A stretch of DNA of 64,000 bases from an uncultured Rhodospirillaceae bacterium (lineage in GTDB: Bacteria; Pseudomonadota; Alphaproteobacteria; Reyranellales; Reyranellaceae), in the NCBI GenBank assembly GCA_945952105.1, contig CAMFGZ010000004.1, positions 62,001 through 126,000 on the forward strand, written 5' to 3'. Shown here one piece after another: positions 43,505 through 53,022 of the stretch; the stretch's first letter is position 1; each line of letters starts with the position of its first letter. The notes under the pieces were generated by a model. That model was not told the DNA's origin and made no database searches. It worked only from the letters and a program-made list of their open reading frames with translations. The position numbers and the translations under genes were made by a program.

Positions 43505-44446
43505 TCAGACGAAATGGCACGCTGCCTGCGCGCCGTTGCCGACCGGCCGCAGCGCCGGCTTCTCGACCCGGCAGCGGTCCTGGGCCATGGGGCAACGCGA
43601 ATTGAAAGGGCAGCCGGCGGGTGGGTTGAGCGGGCTGGGCAACTCACCCTGCAGGACGGTGCGCTGGCGGGCGCGGGCCAGCCTGGGGTTGGCGATCGGC
43701 GCGGCCGCCAGAAGGGCCTTGGTGTAGGGATGCTGCGGGGTCTTCCAGATCTGGTCGCGGCCGCCGACCTCGAACAGCATGCCGAGATACATCACCGCCA
43801 CCCGGTCGGCGATGTGCTCGACCACGCTGAGATCGTGGCTGATGAAGAGATAGGAGACGCCGAACTGGCTCTTCAGGTCCTCGAGCAGGTTGATGACTTG
43901 GGCGCGGACCGAGACGTCGAGCGCCGACACCGGCTCGTCGCAGATGATCAGCTTCGGACTCAAGGCCAAAGCGCGGGCGATGCCGATGCGCTGGCGCTGG
44001 CCGCCGGAGAATTCGTGCGGGTAGCGCTGCTTGGCGTCGCTTGGCAGGCCGACCCAGCGCAGCAGGGTTTCCACCCTCTCGGCCGTGGCGTCCGCTTTCC
44101 AGCCGGCCAGCACCATCGGCTGGGCGACCGAGCGGCCCACGGTCGAGCGCGGGTTCAACGACCCATAGGGATCCTGGAAGATCATCTGCACCTTACGGCG
44201 CATGTCGGTGAGCTGTTCGCGATTGAGCGGCGCGATGTCGACACCCTCGACCACGATCTCGCCGCCGGCGACCGGCACCAGCTTCATGATCGCCTTGCCC
44301 AAGGTGGACTTGCCGCAGCCCGACTCCCCCACGAGACCCAGCGTCTCGCCGACCGCGAGGTCGAGGCTGACACCGTTCACCGCGCGCACGACGCCGCCCG
44401 CGGTGTTGAACTGGACGCGCACGTCCTTCAGCGAGAGCAGCGACAC
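43505..44446 (-). CDS. Oligopeptide/dipeptide ABC transporter ATP-binding subunit (DppF/OppF type)
   Basis: A 313-residue ATPase with Walker A GESGCGKSTLGK, Q-loop FQDPYGSLNP, signature FSGGQRQRIGIARAL, Walker B LIICDEPVSALD and the C-terminal Opp-type iron-sulfur-like cysteine region CPFNSRCPMAQDRC. The GTG at 44446 is chosen because GGGAGG lies 6 bases upstream and the previous gene ends 2 bases before it. It pairs with the DppD-type subunit to power import through the DppBC channel. Confidence 0.94.
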   Translation of the reverse strand: MSLLSLKDVRVQFNTAGGVVRAVNGVSLDLAVGETLGLVGESGCGKSTLGKAIMKLVPVAGGEIVVEGVDIAPLNREQLTDMRRKVQMIFQDPYGSLNPRSTVGRSVAQPMVLAGWKADATAERVETLLRWVGLPSDAKQRYPHEFSGGQRQRIGIARALALSPKLIICDEPVSALDVSVRAQVINLLEDLKSQFGVSYLFISHDLSVVEHIADRVAVMYLGMLFEVGGRDQIWKTPQHPYTKALLAAAPIANPRLARARQRTVLQGELPSPLNPPAGCPFNSRCPMAQDRCRVEKPALRPVGNGAQAACHFV

Positions 44447-44448
44447 GG

Positions 44449-45438
44449 TCAGCCTCCCTCGGCCGCGAAGCAGGCGACGAGGCGGCCCGGCCCGGGAACG
44501 GTGAGCGCGGGCTTCTCGGTGAGGCAGCGGTCCATCACCCGCTTGCAGCGCGGGGCGAAGGCGCAGCCTTCCGGCAACGCATTCAGCGGCGGCACCATGC
44601 CGGGAATGTCGGCCAGCCGCTCGGCGCGCTCGGCGCCGGGTGTCGGCGTCGCGCCGATCAGACCTACCGTGTAGGGGTGCATCGGGTTCTCGAACAGATC
44701 GTCGACCGTGGCTTCCTCGACCTTGCGGCCGGCATACATGACCACGACGCGGTCGGCCGTCTCGGCGACGACGCCGAGATCGTGGGTGATGAAGATCATC
44801 GCCATGCCGGCATCGGCCTGCAGCTTCTTCAAGAGCGCCAGCACCTGCGCCTGCACCGTGACGTCGAGCGCCGTGGTCGGCTCGTCGGCGATCAGCACCG
44901 AAGGGCTGCAGGCGATCGCCATGGCGATGACGACGCGCTGGCACATGCCGCCGGAGAGCTGGTGCGGAAAGGCATCGAGGCGGCGCGCCGCGTCGGGCAT
45001 GCCGACCAGTTCCAGCAGCTCGTGCGCCCGCACCCGCGCCTGGCCGCGGCCGAGCTCCGTGTGGGTCATCAGCACTTCGACGATCTGCTTCTCGACCGTC
45101 GCGACCGGGTTCAACGAACTGATCGGGTCCTGGAAGATCATGCCGATCTCCTTGCCGCGGATGCCGAGCATGGCTTCCTCGGGCAGGGGCACGATGTCCC
45201 GTCCGTTCAGCTTCACCTCGCCGCCGACGATACGGGCCGGCGGGTCGGGCAGCAGGCGCATGACCGACAGGGCCGACAGCGACTTGCCGCAGCCCGATTC
45301 GCCCACGATGGCGACGGTCTCGCCGGCACCGACCGTGAGGCTGAGGCCATCGACGGCCTTCATCTCGCCGCGGCGCGTGAACAGCGTGGTGCGGAGGTCG
45401 CGGATCTCGAGGGGGAACGGGCTCGTCGAGCCGCTCAT
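44449..45438 (-). CDS. Oligopeptide/dipeptide ABC transporter ATP-binding subunit (DppD/OppD type)
   Basis: A 329-residue ATPase with Walker A GESGCGKSLSALS, Q-loop FQDPISSLNP, Walker B VLIADEPTTALDVTVQAQ and the C-terminal CAFAPRCKRVMDRC block. The ABC signature reads LSGGMCQRV, where the Arg normally found (LSGGMRQRV) is replaced by Cys. The difference needs only one base (TGC for CGC). The start overlaps the DppC stop by one base (TGATG). Confidence 0.93.
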   Translation of the reverse strand: MSGSTSPFPLEIRDLRTTLFTRRGEMKAVDGLSLTVGAGETVAIVGESGCGKSLSALSVMRLLPDPPARIVGGEVKLNGRDIVPLPEEAMLGIRGKEIGMIFQDPISSLNPVATVEKQIVEVLMTHTELGRGQARVRAHELLELVGMPDAARRLDAFPHQLSGGMCQRVVIAMAIACSPSVLIADEPTTALDVTVQAQVLALLKKLQADAGMAMIFITHDLGVVAETADRVVVMYAGRKVEEATVDDLFENPMHPYTVGLIGATPTPGAERAERLADIPGMVPPLNALPEGCAFAPRCKRVMDRCLTEKPALTVPGPGRLVACFAAEGG

Positions 45439-46277
45439 CACCGATCCCTCAGTTTCGGGTTGAGCGCGTCGTTCAGCCCGTCGCCCACCAGGTTGAGGCA
45501 GAGCACGGTGATCATGATGGCGATGCCGGGAATGGCGCAGATGTACCAGGAGCTGCGGATGAGCTGGCGGCCGTCGCCGACCAACCGGCCCCAGCTCGCG
45601 ACGTTGGGATCGCCCAGGCCCAGGAACGACACGGCCGATTCGAAAAGGATGGCGCCGGCGACCACCAGCGACGACAGGACGATCACCGGTGGCAGGGCGT
45701 TGGGCAGGATCTCGGAGACGATGATGCGGAAGTCGCTCATGCCCATCGACCGGCAGGCCTGCACGAACTCGCGGTCGCGCAGCGAGAGGAACTCGGCGCG
45801 CGTCATGCGGGCGATCGGCGTCCAGCTCACGATGCCGATGGCGATCACGATGTTGGTCAGGGTCGAGCCCAGGATGACCACGATGGTGAGCACGAAGATC
45901 AGGTTGGGGATGGTCTGGAACAGTTCGGCCACGCGCATGCCGATCTCGTCGACCCAGCCGCCGAAATAGCCCGCGGCGGCGCCCACGCCCACGCCGATGA
46001 TCGTCGCGACCGCCGAGGCGAACAGGCCGATCAGCAGCGTGGCCCGCGCGCCGTGCACGATCATCGACAGGATGTCGCGGCCCAGCGAATCGGTGCCCAG
46101 CGGGAATTCGGGGTCCTCGCCCGGCCACAGTTCGGGCAGGCCGACGATGCGCAGCGGATCGGTCGGAAAGAAGACCGACGCGAAGACCGCCATCAGGGCG
46201 ACGAGCAGGATCAGGCAGGCGCCGACCAGCGCGCCGCGGTTGCGGGCGAACCTGCCGAGGAATTCGAAGCGCTGCAT
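45438..46277 (-). CDS. Oligopeptide/dipeptide ABC transporter permease (DppC type)
   Basis: A 279-residue permease of the DppC/OppC type. The N-terminal helix is preceded by RFARNRGALVGACLILL, the extracytoplasmic DPLRIVGLPELWPGEDPEFPLGTDSLGRDILS follows, and the EAA-like loop is FVQACRSMGMSDFRIIVSEILPNALPPVIV, contacting the ATPases. It contains six membrane segments. The ATG at 46277 overlaps the DppB stop by one base. Confidence 0.94.
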   Translation of the reverse strand: MQRFEFLGRFARNRGALVGACLILLVALMAVFASVFFPTDPLRIVGLPELWPGEDPEFPLGTDSLGRDILSMIVHGARATLLIGLFASAVATIIGVGVGAAAGYFGGWVDEIGMRVAELFQTIPNLIFVLTIVVILGSTLTNIVIAIGIVSWTPIARMTRAEFLSLRDREFVQACRSMGMSDFRIIVSEILPNALPPVIVLSSLVVAGAILFESAVSFLGLGDPNVASWGRLVGDGRQLIRSSWYICAIPGIAIMITVLCLNLVGDGLNDALNPKLRDR

Positions 46278-47293
46278 CAACGGATCTCGATCCGTGGATC
46301 GAGCCACATGTAGATAAGGTCGACCGCGATGTTGGCGGCGATCACCACCAGCGAGCCCAGCACCATGATTCCCAGTACGACCGGGTAGTTGCGCGAGCTC
46401 ACGCTGTCGAACAGCAGCGAGCCGATGCCCGGCCAACTGAACACGCTCTCGATCACGACGCTGCCCGCGAGCACGGTACCCATCTGCACGCCGAGGATCG
46501 TGACCACCGGCAGCAGTGCGTTGCGCAGCACGTGGCTGATCGTGACCTTGTTGCGGCTGAGCCCCTTGGCGCGAGCGGTGCGCACGAAGTCGGCTTGCGC
46601 TACCTCAAGCATCGAGGAGCGCATGACGCGGGTATAGATCGCGGCGTAGAAGAGGCCGAGCGCCAGCGTCGGCAGGATCAGGTGATGCACGATCTCCAGC
46701 ATGCCGCCGGTGCCGCCGATCTTCATCATGCCGCCGACCGGCAGCCATCCCAGCTTCACCGAGAAGAGCACGATCAGCATGATGCCCAGCCAGAAACTGG
46801 GCGCGGCATAGAAGAACATGGCGCCGACCGAGACCAGGCTGTCCCAGAAGGTGCGGACCTTCATCGAGGCCACGACACCGGCCGCGACGCCCACCGAGAC
46901 GGCGAGCGTGATGCTCGACACCATCAGCAGCACGGTGGCCGGCAGATGGATCCAGATTGCCTGGATGACCGGCATGTTCTGGCGATAGGAGAAGCCGAAG
47001 TCGAAGTGCAGCAGCGCCCAGATGTATTTCAGCAGCTGCATCCAGACGGGATCTTCCAGCCCGTAGGTCTTGCGCAGCAGCGCGACCGTCGCCGGGTCGC
47101 TCACCTGATTCTCCGCCGTCATCAGCTCCAGGAAGCTGCCCGGCGCCATCTGGATCAGGCAGAAGTTGATGACCACCACGCCCAGCATCAGCGGGACGGC
47201 CTGGATCAGCCGTCGCCGCAGCAGTCTGAGCGCTGCCGCCCGGCGGGCGGAGCCGCGCAGCGTGGGCGTTGGCGAGACTAGCTCGCCAGCCAT
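46277..47293 (-). CDS. Oligopeptide/dipeptide ABC transporter permease (DppB type)
   Basis: A 338-residue permease of the DppB/OppB type with the N-terminal RRRLIQAVPLMLGVVVINFCLIQMAPG, DFGFSYRQNMPV and the EAA loop ADFVRTARAKGLSRNKVTISHVLRNALLP. It has six membrane segments. Its start lies inside the 3' end of the binding-protein gene (16-base overlap, different frame), so translation is coupled. A ~20-residue basic N-terminal extension precedes the usual family start. Confidence 0.94.
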   Translation of the reverse strand: MAGELVSPTPTLRGSARRAAALRLLRRRLIQAVPLMLGVVVINFCLIQMAPGSFLELMTAENQVSDPATVALLRKTYGLEDPVWMQLLKYIWALLHFDFGFSYRQNMPVIQAIWIHLPATVLLMVSSITLAVSVGVAAGVVASMKVRTFWDSLVSVGAMFFYAAPSFWLGIMLIVLFSVKLGWLPVGGMMKIGGTGGMLEIVHHLILPTLALGLFYAAIYTRVMRSSMLEVAQADFVRTARAKGLSRNKVTISHVLRNALLPVVTILGVQMGTVLAGSVVIESVFSWPGIGSLLFDSVSSRNYPVVLGIMVLGSLVVIAANIAVDLIYMWLDPRIEIR

Positions 47294-48885
47294 AGGTCTC
47301 CCCAGCTTGCGGCGAGGAAGTTCGGGTCGTTCGAGTGGTTCTGGACCTTGGTGCTGGCCAGTGTGATCGATTCCAGCTCGACCAGCGGCAGCAGGGGGGC
47401 TTCCTGGGTGGTGATCTTCTGGAACTCCACGACCAGCGCCTTGCGCTTCGCCGGATCCGTTTCGACCTTGATCCTGTCGACCAGCTTGTCGACGTCGGGA
47501 TTGGAATAGCCCGAAGCATTGCGGAAGGGCACGCCCTTCAGGATGCCGTCGGTCGTGTAGTATTGCGTCGTCGAGGGCACGGGCTCCGACGGATTGGCCT
47601 GGTTGGAGATCGCCAGGTCGAAATCATAGTCGGTGTAGATGCGCTTGATCGAAGTCGGGCGGTCGGGGACCGTGAGGTTGATGCCGATGCCGACATCCTC
47701 GAGCGCCTGCTTCACGTACGCGCCAACTTTGCCGTTTTCCTGGAACCAGCCCGCCGAAAGCAGGTTCAGCGTGAAGCGCTTGCCGTCGGCCTTTTTGGGG
47801 AAGCCCGCCGCGTCGAGCAGCGCTGCCGCCTTCTTGGGGTCGAACGGCGTCTTGAACGTGTCGGCGGTGAAGAACTCCTTGTTGGGGGAGTAGATCGGGC
47901 TCGTGCCCGGTCGCGCATAGCCGTAGTAGACGGTCTTGGCGATGAAGTCGCGATTGACGGCGTTGAAGATGGCCTGGCGTACTTCACGCTTGGCGAACAC
48001 CGGATTGCGCATGTTGCATTCGAGCGTCGTCGACCAGACCGCTTCCTCGTATCCCTTGGGGGTCGCGACGAACTTGCCGGTACCGGTCAGGCGCTTGATG
48101 TCGGGCGGCGCCACGGGGTTGAACACGCCGATATGGATGTCGCCCGCTTCCATCGCCGCGGCGCGGCCGGCCGGATCGCGCACGTAGCGGATGATCAGGC
48201 GGTCGAGATAGGGCTCATCCTTCTTCCAGTAGTTCTCGTTCTTCACATATTCGAAGTGGCTGCCGCGCACCCATTCCTTGAACTTCCAGGGGCCCGTCGC
48301 GATCGGCGCATTGTTGGCCGCATTGGTGACGGGATCGCTGCCGGCATAGATGTGCTTCGGCACGATGTAGGCGACCGGCGAGCACAGGGTGGACGCGAAG
48401 AAGAATTCCGGCGTCGGATTGTTGTACTTGAAGACGACGGTGTCGGCTTCGGGGGACTCGATGCCCACGAAGTCGGTGAGGGCCGACGTCACCGCGTACT
48501 TCTTCCAGATCTCGCTGACGGAGTAGATGACGTCGTCGACCGTCATGTCCTTGCCGTCGTGGAACTTCACGCCCTTGCGGATCTTCACCGTGTAGGACTT
48601 GAAGTCGGCCGAGGGCTTCCACGATTCGGCCAGCACGCCTTCGAAGCTGCCGTCCATGTTGCGCTTGGCCAGCCGCTCGAACAGCTTGGAGGAGGAGAAG
48701 GTCGGGCTGGAGCCGCCACCGGCCGGCACGTAGCAGGCCTGCGGCTCGCCGCCGCCCCAGGTCGCGACCAGGGTGCCGCCCTTCCTGGGCGTGCCTTGTG
48801 CAAACGACCGTGAAGACGATGCGCCGATCAGACTCACCGCAACGACGCCCGCCCCGAAGACGCGGCGTGAAACCTTGTTCGTCAT
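47278..48885 (-). CDS. Peptide/opine-type ABC transporter substrate-binding protein (SBP_bac_5)
   Basis: A 535-residue periplasmic receptor with an arginine-pair signal peptide (VSRRVFGAGVVAVSLIGASSSRSFAQ). Family blocks are FERLAKRNMDGSFEGVLAESWKPSADFKSYTVKIRKGVKFHDG, DVIYSV, APIATGPWKF and KREVRQAIFNAVNRD. Class C receptors of this size bind peptides, opines, sugars or acylated amino acids. The ligand is not predictable. It is the first transporter gene and starts 58 bases after the hotdog thioesterase stop. Confidence 0.94.
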   Translation of the reverse strand: MTNKVSRRVFGAGVVAVSLIGASSSRSFAQGTPRKGGTLVATWGGGEPQACYVPAGGGSSPTFSSSKLFERLAKRNMDGSFEGVLAESWKPSADFKSYTVKIRKGVKFHDGKDMTVDDVIYSVSEIWKKYAVTSALTDFVGIESPEADTVVFKYNNPTPEFFFASTLCSPVAYIVPKHIYAGSDPVTNAANNAPIATGPWKFKEWVRGSHFEYVKNENYWKKDEPYLDRLIIRYVRDPAGRAAAMEAGDIHIGVFNPVAPPDIKRLTGTGKFVATPKGYEEAVWSTTLECNMRNPVFAKREVRQAIFNAVNRDFIAKTVYYGYARPGTSPIYSPNKEFFTADTFKTPFDPKKAAALLDAAGFPKKADGKRFTLNLLSAGWFQENGKVGAYVKQALEDVGIGINLTVPDRPTSIKRIYTDYDFDLAISNQANPSEPVPSTTQYYTTDGILKGVPFRNASGYSNPDVDKLVDRIKVETDPAKRKALVVEFQKITTQEAPLLPLVELESITLASTKVQNHSNDPNFLAASWGDLWLAS

Positions 48886-48943
48886 GAACCCCTCCGTTAC
48901 CCCAATCCCCGATGGCGATTAAGCAAACTTCATACCGTGTGGC

Positions 48944-49372
48944 CTATGCCGGCAGCGTCGAATAGGTCGCGCGGCCGACGGCGACGAGCGCGCCCTGGTC
49001 GTTGAACACATCGACATCGACGACGCCGACGCTCTTGCCCGCGCGGCGCACGCGCGCCGTCGTCGTGAGGGCGGTCTTGATGGCGGGCCGCAGGTAGTCG
49101 ACACGGAAGTTGATGGTCGGCAAGCCACGGCGCAGCGCCATGACCAGCGCATAGTCGCCGACCGTGTCGATGATCGCCGCAATCGGGCCGCCGTGCCATT
49201 GTCCGGTGCCGGCGCCGCGCTCGAACTCCGGCCGCATGGAGCAGGTCATGGTGACCTCCTCCTTTGCGGGATCGGTCGCCGTCACTTTCAGGCCAAGGAA
49301 GGCGATGAAGGGCGAGCGGTCGAGTTGCGCCTGCATCTCCTCGGCGGTGAGGGGTTGGAGCTTGTCGCTCAT
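48944..49372 (-). CDS. PaaI-type hotdog-fold thioesterase
   Basis: A 142-residue hotdog protein with the PaaI/YdiI-type active-site region GQWHGGPIAAIIDTVGDYAL (residues ~58-77) and the C-terminal strand VGVVDVDVFNDQGALVAVGRATY. It should hydrolyse acyl-CoA thioesters, often aromatic or medium-chain. It starts within the MDR gene's stop (4-base ATGA overlap) and lies between catabolic genes and the importer, consistent with a role in CoA recycling. Confidence 0.9.
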   Translation of the reverse strand: MSDKLQPLTAEEMQAQLDRSPFIAFLGLKVTATDPAKEEVTMTCSMRPEFERGAGTGQWHGGPIAAIIDTVGDYALVMALRRGLPTINFRVDYLRPAIKTALTTTARVRRAGKSVGVVDVDVFNDQGALVAVGRATYSTLPA

Positions 49373-50382
49373 GGGGCCACCACGATCTTGCCGAACACTT
49401 CGCGGTCCTCGATCACGCGCAGCGCCTCACGCGCCTCGGCGAGCGGGAACACCTTGTCGACCAGCACCTTGAGCTTGCCGCTCTGCACCAGCTCGAGGAG
49501 CTTCTCGATGTCGGGACGCATCCAGCCGTTGGATCCCAGGACCTTGAGCTCGAAGGTCCAGATGAAGCGGATGTCCTCGGTCGGCGCGTAGCCGGCCGTG
49601 GCGCCGCAGGTCAGCAGGCGTCCGCCGACCTTCAGCGTCTTCAGTGAGTTCACCCAGGTGTCGCCACCGGTGTAGTTCACGACCACGTCGACGCCGTTGT
49701 CCGTGCCGCCGCCGCGCCGTGTCGGCTTGCCGTACATCGCGAAGATTTCCTTCATGAAATCCTTCTCGACGTAGTTGATCGTCCTGTCGGCACCGAGCTC
49801 CTGGAGGCGCTTGGCCTTGGCGTCGGTGCCGGCGCAGGCGATGACCTCGCAGCCGGCAAGCTTGGCGAGCTGCAGGCAGCAGACGCCGACGCCGCCCGAG
49901 GCGCCGAGGATCAGGACCTTCTCGCCCTTCGCGATATGGCCGTTGGTGACCATCATGCGCAGCGCGGTGCCGTAGGCGACAGGGAGCGCGGCGGCATCGG
50001 CGTAGCTCACGCCGTCTGGAATCCTGATGAGCTGGTGGGCGCGCGCCTTGCACAGTTCGGCGAGGCCGCCATGCACGGTCTCGCCCATCAGGCCGCCTTC
50101 GACCCGGTTGATCGGATCGACCAGGACGCGGTCGCCCTTCTTCCAGCCGGTGACGCCGGGACCGACCTCTGCGATCTCGCCGGCGACGTCGAGGCCCATG
50201 ATGGCGGGCATCGGCACCTTGATGCCGGGCATGCCGCGGCGCGTGAAGACGTCGTGATAATTCAGCGACGAGGCCTTCACCGCGACGATGACGTCGCCTT
50301 CGCCCGGCGTCGGGTCGGGAAAGTTGGTCTCGAAGACGAGGCGGTCCGGTCCGCCATGTTCACGGACGACTGCTGCTTTCAT
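49369..50382 (-). CDS. MDR-superfamily quinone-oxidoreductase-like alcohol dehydrogenase
   Basis: A 337-residue medium-chain dehydrogenase/reductase. The GroES-like N-terminus has MGLDVAGEIAEVGPGVTGWKKGDRV, and the Rossmann NADPH-binding motif is LILGASGGVGVCCLQLAKLAG. The structural-zinc cysteine cluster of alcohol dehydrogenases is absent, so a zinc-independent quinone or enoyl reductase role is more likely. It ends overlapping the thioesterase start and begins 3 bases after the acyl-CoA ligase stop. Confidence 0.9.
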   Translation of the reverse strand: MKAAVVREHGGPDRLVFETNFPDPTPGEGDVIVAVKASSLNYHDVFTRRGMPGIKVPMPAIMGLDVAGEIAEVGPGVTGWKKGDRVLVDPINRVEGGLMGETVHGGLAELCKARAHQLIRIPDGVSYADAAALPVAYGTALRMMVTNGHIAKGEKVLILGASGGVGVCCLQLAKLAGCEVIACAGTDAKAKRLQELGADRTINYVEKDFMKEIFAMYGKPTRRGGGTDNGVDVVVNYTGGDTWVNSLKTLKVGGRLLTCGATAGYAPTEDIRFIWTFELKVLGSNGWMRPDIEKLLELVQSGKLKVLVDKVFPLAEAREALRVIEDREVFGKIVVAP

Positions 50383-50385
50383 TGG

Positions 50386-51885
50386 TCAGACTTCTCCGGT
50401 TGGGATCTGCTTGGCGAGGACGCGCTTGTCGATCTTGTTGGTGCCGGCCAGCGGCATCTCATCGACGAACAGGACACGGCGCGGATGCTGGTAGGCCGGC
50501 GCATTGGCGAGTGCATAGGTCTTCACTGCCTGCTCGTCGAGCTGGGCGTCCGCCGCCTTGACGACGAAGGCGATCGGCTTGTGACCCTTCAGCTCGTCGG
50601 GCACGGGGATCACGGCGGCCTGGTGGATGCCGGGATGGCGCTCCAGCATCTTCTCGACCTCGCCGGGATAGATGTTCTCGCCGCCGCAGACGAACATGTC
50701 GTCGACCCTGCCGACGAAATAGAAGAAGCCGTTCTCGTCGCGACGGAAGACGTCGCTCGTCCGGTAGTAGCCGTCCGGCGTCATCACCTCGGCCGTCTTG
50801 GCGGGCAACTTGTGATAATGCGTCATCAGCGCGCCGCACTTCATCTCGAGCGCACCCTCGTCCTGCACTTCCCGACCGTCGCGCACGAGGCGCAGCTGCA
50901 CCTCGGGATGCGGATAGCCGGTCGACAGTTCCGGCTGCTTCAGCCCTTGCGGATGCGGGCCGAACACGACGGGGCCGGCCTCGGTCGTGCCGTAGCCGTT
51001 GCTTATCATCGCCTTCGGGAACACCTGCCGAACCTGGTCGATCAGCGACTGGGTGATGGGCGCGGAGCCCATGCGCACGGCCTCGACGGCGGAGAGATCG
51101 TTCTGCGCCAGCAGCTCGCCCTCGCGCAGCATCATCGCGATCATCGTCGGGACCGACGTCAGGAATGCCACGCGATGCTTGGCGGCCGCTTCGATGTAGC
51201 CGCGCGTCGTGAACTGCGGCAGCAGGACGACAGTGTCGCCGTGCGAGAAGGTGGTCTGGCACATGGCGAGACCATTCATGTGATAGAGCGGCGCCGCCAC
51301 GATGGCGCGCTGGCCGAGCGGCACCGGGCGGCGCAGGCGCTGGCTGATCGCCCAGAGGTGCGAATAATGCGATAGCACCACACCCTTCGGCCGGCCCGTC
51401 GAGCCCGACGTGTAGAGGAACATCGCCGGTTCCTCGGGCTTCATCGGCAGCGGCGTGAACGGCCCCTCGTCGAGCAGGCTCTCGAAGTCCCTGTCGAAGG
51501 AGATCTTGGGCACGGTGTCCGGCGCCAGCGGCAGCCGTGCATCGTCGCCGATCACCAGCTTGGCGTCGCAATCGCCCACGATGTAGGCGACCGTCTCGGC
51601 CGGCAGCTTGTAGTTCACCGGCACGGAGACGAGCCCCGCCTGCATGGTGCCGAGGAAGGTCAGCAGAAACTCGGCGCGATTGGCCGACAGGATCGCGACC
51701 CGGTCGCCGCGCTGCAGGCCGCGCTTCAGCAGCCCGCGCGCCACTGCGCCGCTCAGGCGGATGATGTCGGCATAGCTGTAGCTGCGCTCCGCGCCGTTCC
51801 CGCCGGCATCGATCAGCGCCAGGCTGTCGGCCGGCACGTCGCGCGAGATCGCGTCGCCCTGGTTGTCGTACTTGATGGTCACCAT
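50386..51885 (-). CDS. AMP-dependent acyl-CoA synthetase/ligase
   Basis: A 499-residue ANL-superfamily adenylating enzyme: P-loop [27 protein letters not shown], hinge block [39 protein letters not shown] and the C-terminal catalytic lysine Lys484 in AGTNKIDKR. It activates a carboxylic acid to its CoA thioester. Chain length or aromatic preference is not readable. The ATG at 51885 overlaps the DUF2817 gene by 7 bases. It probably acts on the acid released by the upstream hydrolase. Confidence 0.93.
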   Translation of the reverse strand: MVTIKYDNQGDAISRDVPADSLALIDAGGNGAERSYSYADIIRLSGAVARGLLKRGLQRGDRVAILSANRAEFLLTFLGTMQAGLVSVPVNYKLPAETVAYIVGDCDAKLVIGDDARLPLAPDTVPKISFDRDFESLLDEGPFTPLPMKPEEPAMFLYTSGSTGRPKGVVLSHYSHLWAISQRLRRPVPLGQRAIVAAPLYHMNGLAMCQTTFSHGDTVVLLPQFTTRGYIEAAAKHRVAFLTSVPTMIAMMLREGELLAQNDLSAVEAVRMGSAPITQSLIDQVRQVFPKAMISNGYGTTEAGPVVFGPHPQGLKQPELSTGYPHPEVQLRLVRDGREVQDEGALEMKCGALMTHYHKLPAKTAEVMTPDGYYRTSDVFRRDENGFFYFVGRVDDMFVCGGENIYPGEVEKMLERHPGIHQAAVIPVPDELKGHKPIAFVVKAADAQLDEQAVKTYALANAPAYQHPRRVLFVDEMPLAGTNKIDKRVLAKQIPTGEV

Positions 51886-52973
51886 GATGCGAGTCCCGCG
51901 AGTGCCTGGTCGGTGAGCTTCAGCCCGTAGTCGAGCGTGTCCTTGCGCCACTGCCCGTCGAAGGGGCAGAAGGCGTCCATCATGTCGGCCTGCAGCGTTG
52001 CCAGGACATCCGGGTCCAGGCCGTGATGATGGCGGCGCAGCCACTGATCGAGCCTCAGCACGCGGCGCATGTTGACGCCGCGCGTGCCGAACTCGATCAC
52101 GGCGCCGCACATGTCGCGGTTGCCGAGGAAGCGCTGCACGCCCTGGAAGACGAGGCCGGTGTAGTTGGGGCGTGCCATGCCGTGCGGCCGCACGCCGTCG
52201 ACATTGTCCTTGCCCCACCAGTCGCAGGCACGCGCGAACAGCGGTCCGGCCGGATCGTTGAAGCAGAGGAAGAACGGCTTGCCGTACTCGCCGATGCCGG
52301 TGTGCCAGTCGATGAAGGCGACGCGCTCGGCGCCGGCCAGCGTCTCCTGGACGATGGTTTCCAGCGTCCGGTTGGACCATTCTCGGTCCTTGCCGCCGAA
52401 CATCAGCCCGTCCTGGTGCTCGTACTGGCCACGCGCCAGCGTATCGAACAGCACGTCGCGGCCGTTCGCCCCGGCGAAGCGGTCGAGGACACCCGCGATG
52501 CGATCGTTCTCTGCGTCGGTCCATTCGTGGATCAGCAGGTCCGCGTGCAGCGTCTCGTAATGGGGATTGGCGGGCGCGGGCCCGGCCCCGCGGTCGATGA
52601 AGTTGCGGTTGAGATCGACGTTGTTCTCGGTCGTCCGCGTGAAGTGCGCGAAGCCGTAGGGATTGAGGCCGTGCACCAGCACCACGCCGACATCGGCGGG
52701 CAGGCGCGCGGCGCCGCCGGACGCGAGCCAGCCGATCTGCACGGCCGACCCGGAGAAGCCTTCCTGGCCGTGCGTGCCGCTCACGAACAGCGCCTGCTTC
52801 GGCGCCTTGCGGTCGCCGAAGCAGGCGACGTCGATCGCCAGCGGCCCGCCGTCGGGCGCCTTCTTCGCGGGGTGCAGGAAGGAACGTACCTCGCCCCGCG
52901 CCGCCGTGGCTGCCTTGAGAAATTTCGCGCGCGCATTGGCATAGCTCGCCGCGAAGCAGTCGTAATATTCCAT
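51879..52973 (-). CDS. DUF2817 M14-like zinc carboxypeptidase/deacylase
   Basis: A 364-residue DUF2817 protein. The M14-type zinc ligands are His68 and Glu71 in [14 protein letters not shown] and His224 in [13 protein letters not shown]. The substrate-clamp motif NNVDLNRNF (~117-125) is present, as in carboxypeptidases and aspartoacylase-like N-deacylases. A signal peptide is absent, so it acts on substrate already imported. It is second in the long operon and overlaps the acyl-CoA ligase gene, fitting a pathway of import, deacylation, then CoA activation (inference). Confidence 0.9.
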   Translation of the reverse strand: MEYYDCFAASYANARAKFLKAATAARGEVRSFLHPAKKAPDGGPLAIDVACFGDRKAPKQALFVSGTHGQEGFSGSAVQIGWLASGGAARLPADVGVVLVHGLNPYGFAHFTRTTENNVDLNRNFIDRGAGPAPANPHYETLHADLLIHEWTDAENDRIAGVLDRFAGANGRDVLFDTLARGQYEHQDGLMFGGKDREWSNRTLETIVQETLAGAERVAFIDWHTGIGEYGKPFFLCFNDPAGPLFARACDWWGKDNVDGVRPHGMARPNYTGLVFQGVQRFLGNRDMCGAVIEFGTRGVNMRRVLRLDQWLRRHHHGLDPDVLATLQADMMDAFCPFDGQWRKDTLDYGLKLTDQALAGLASW

Positions 52974-53022
52974 CGAATCCCTTCTCGGCCGCTCCCCAGC
53001 AGCCCTGACGTCGCTCTTCAGT

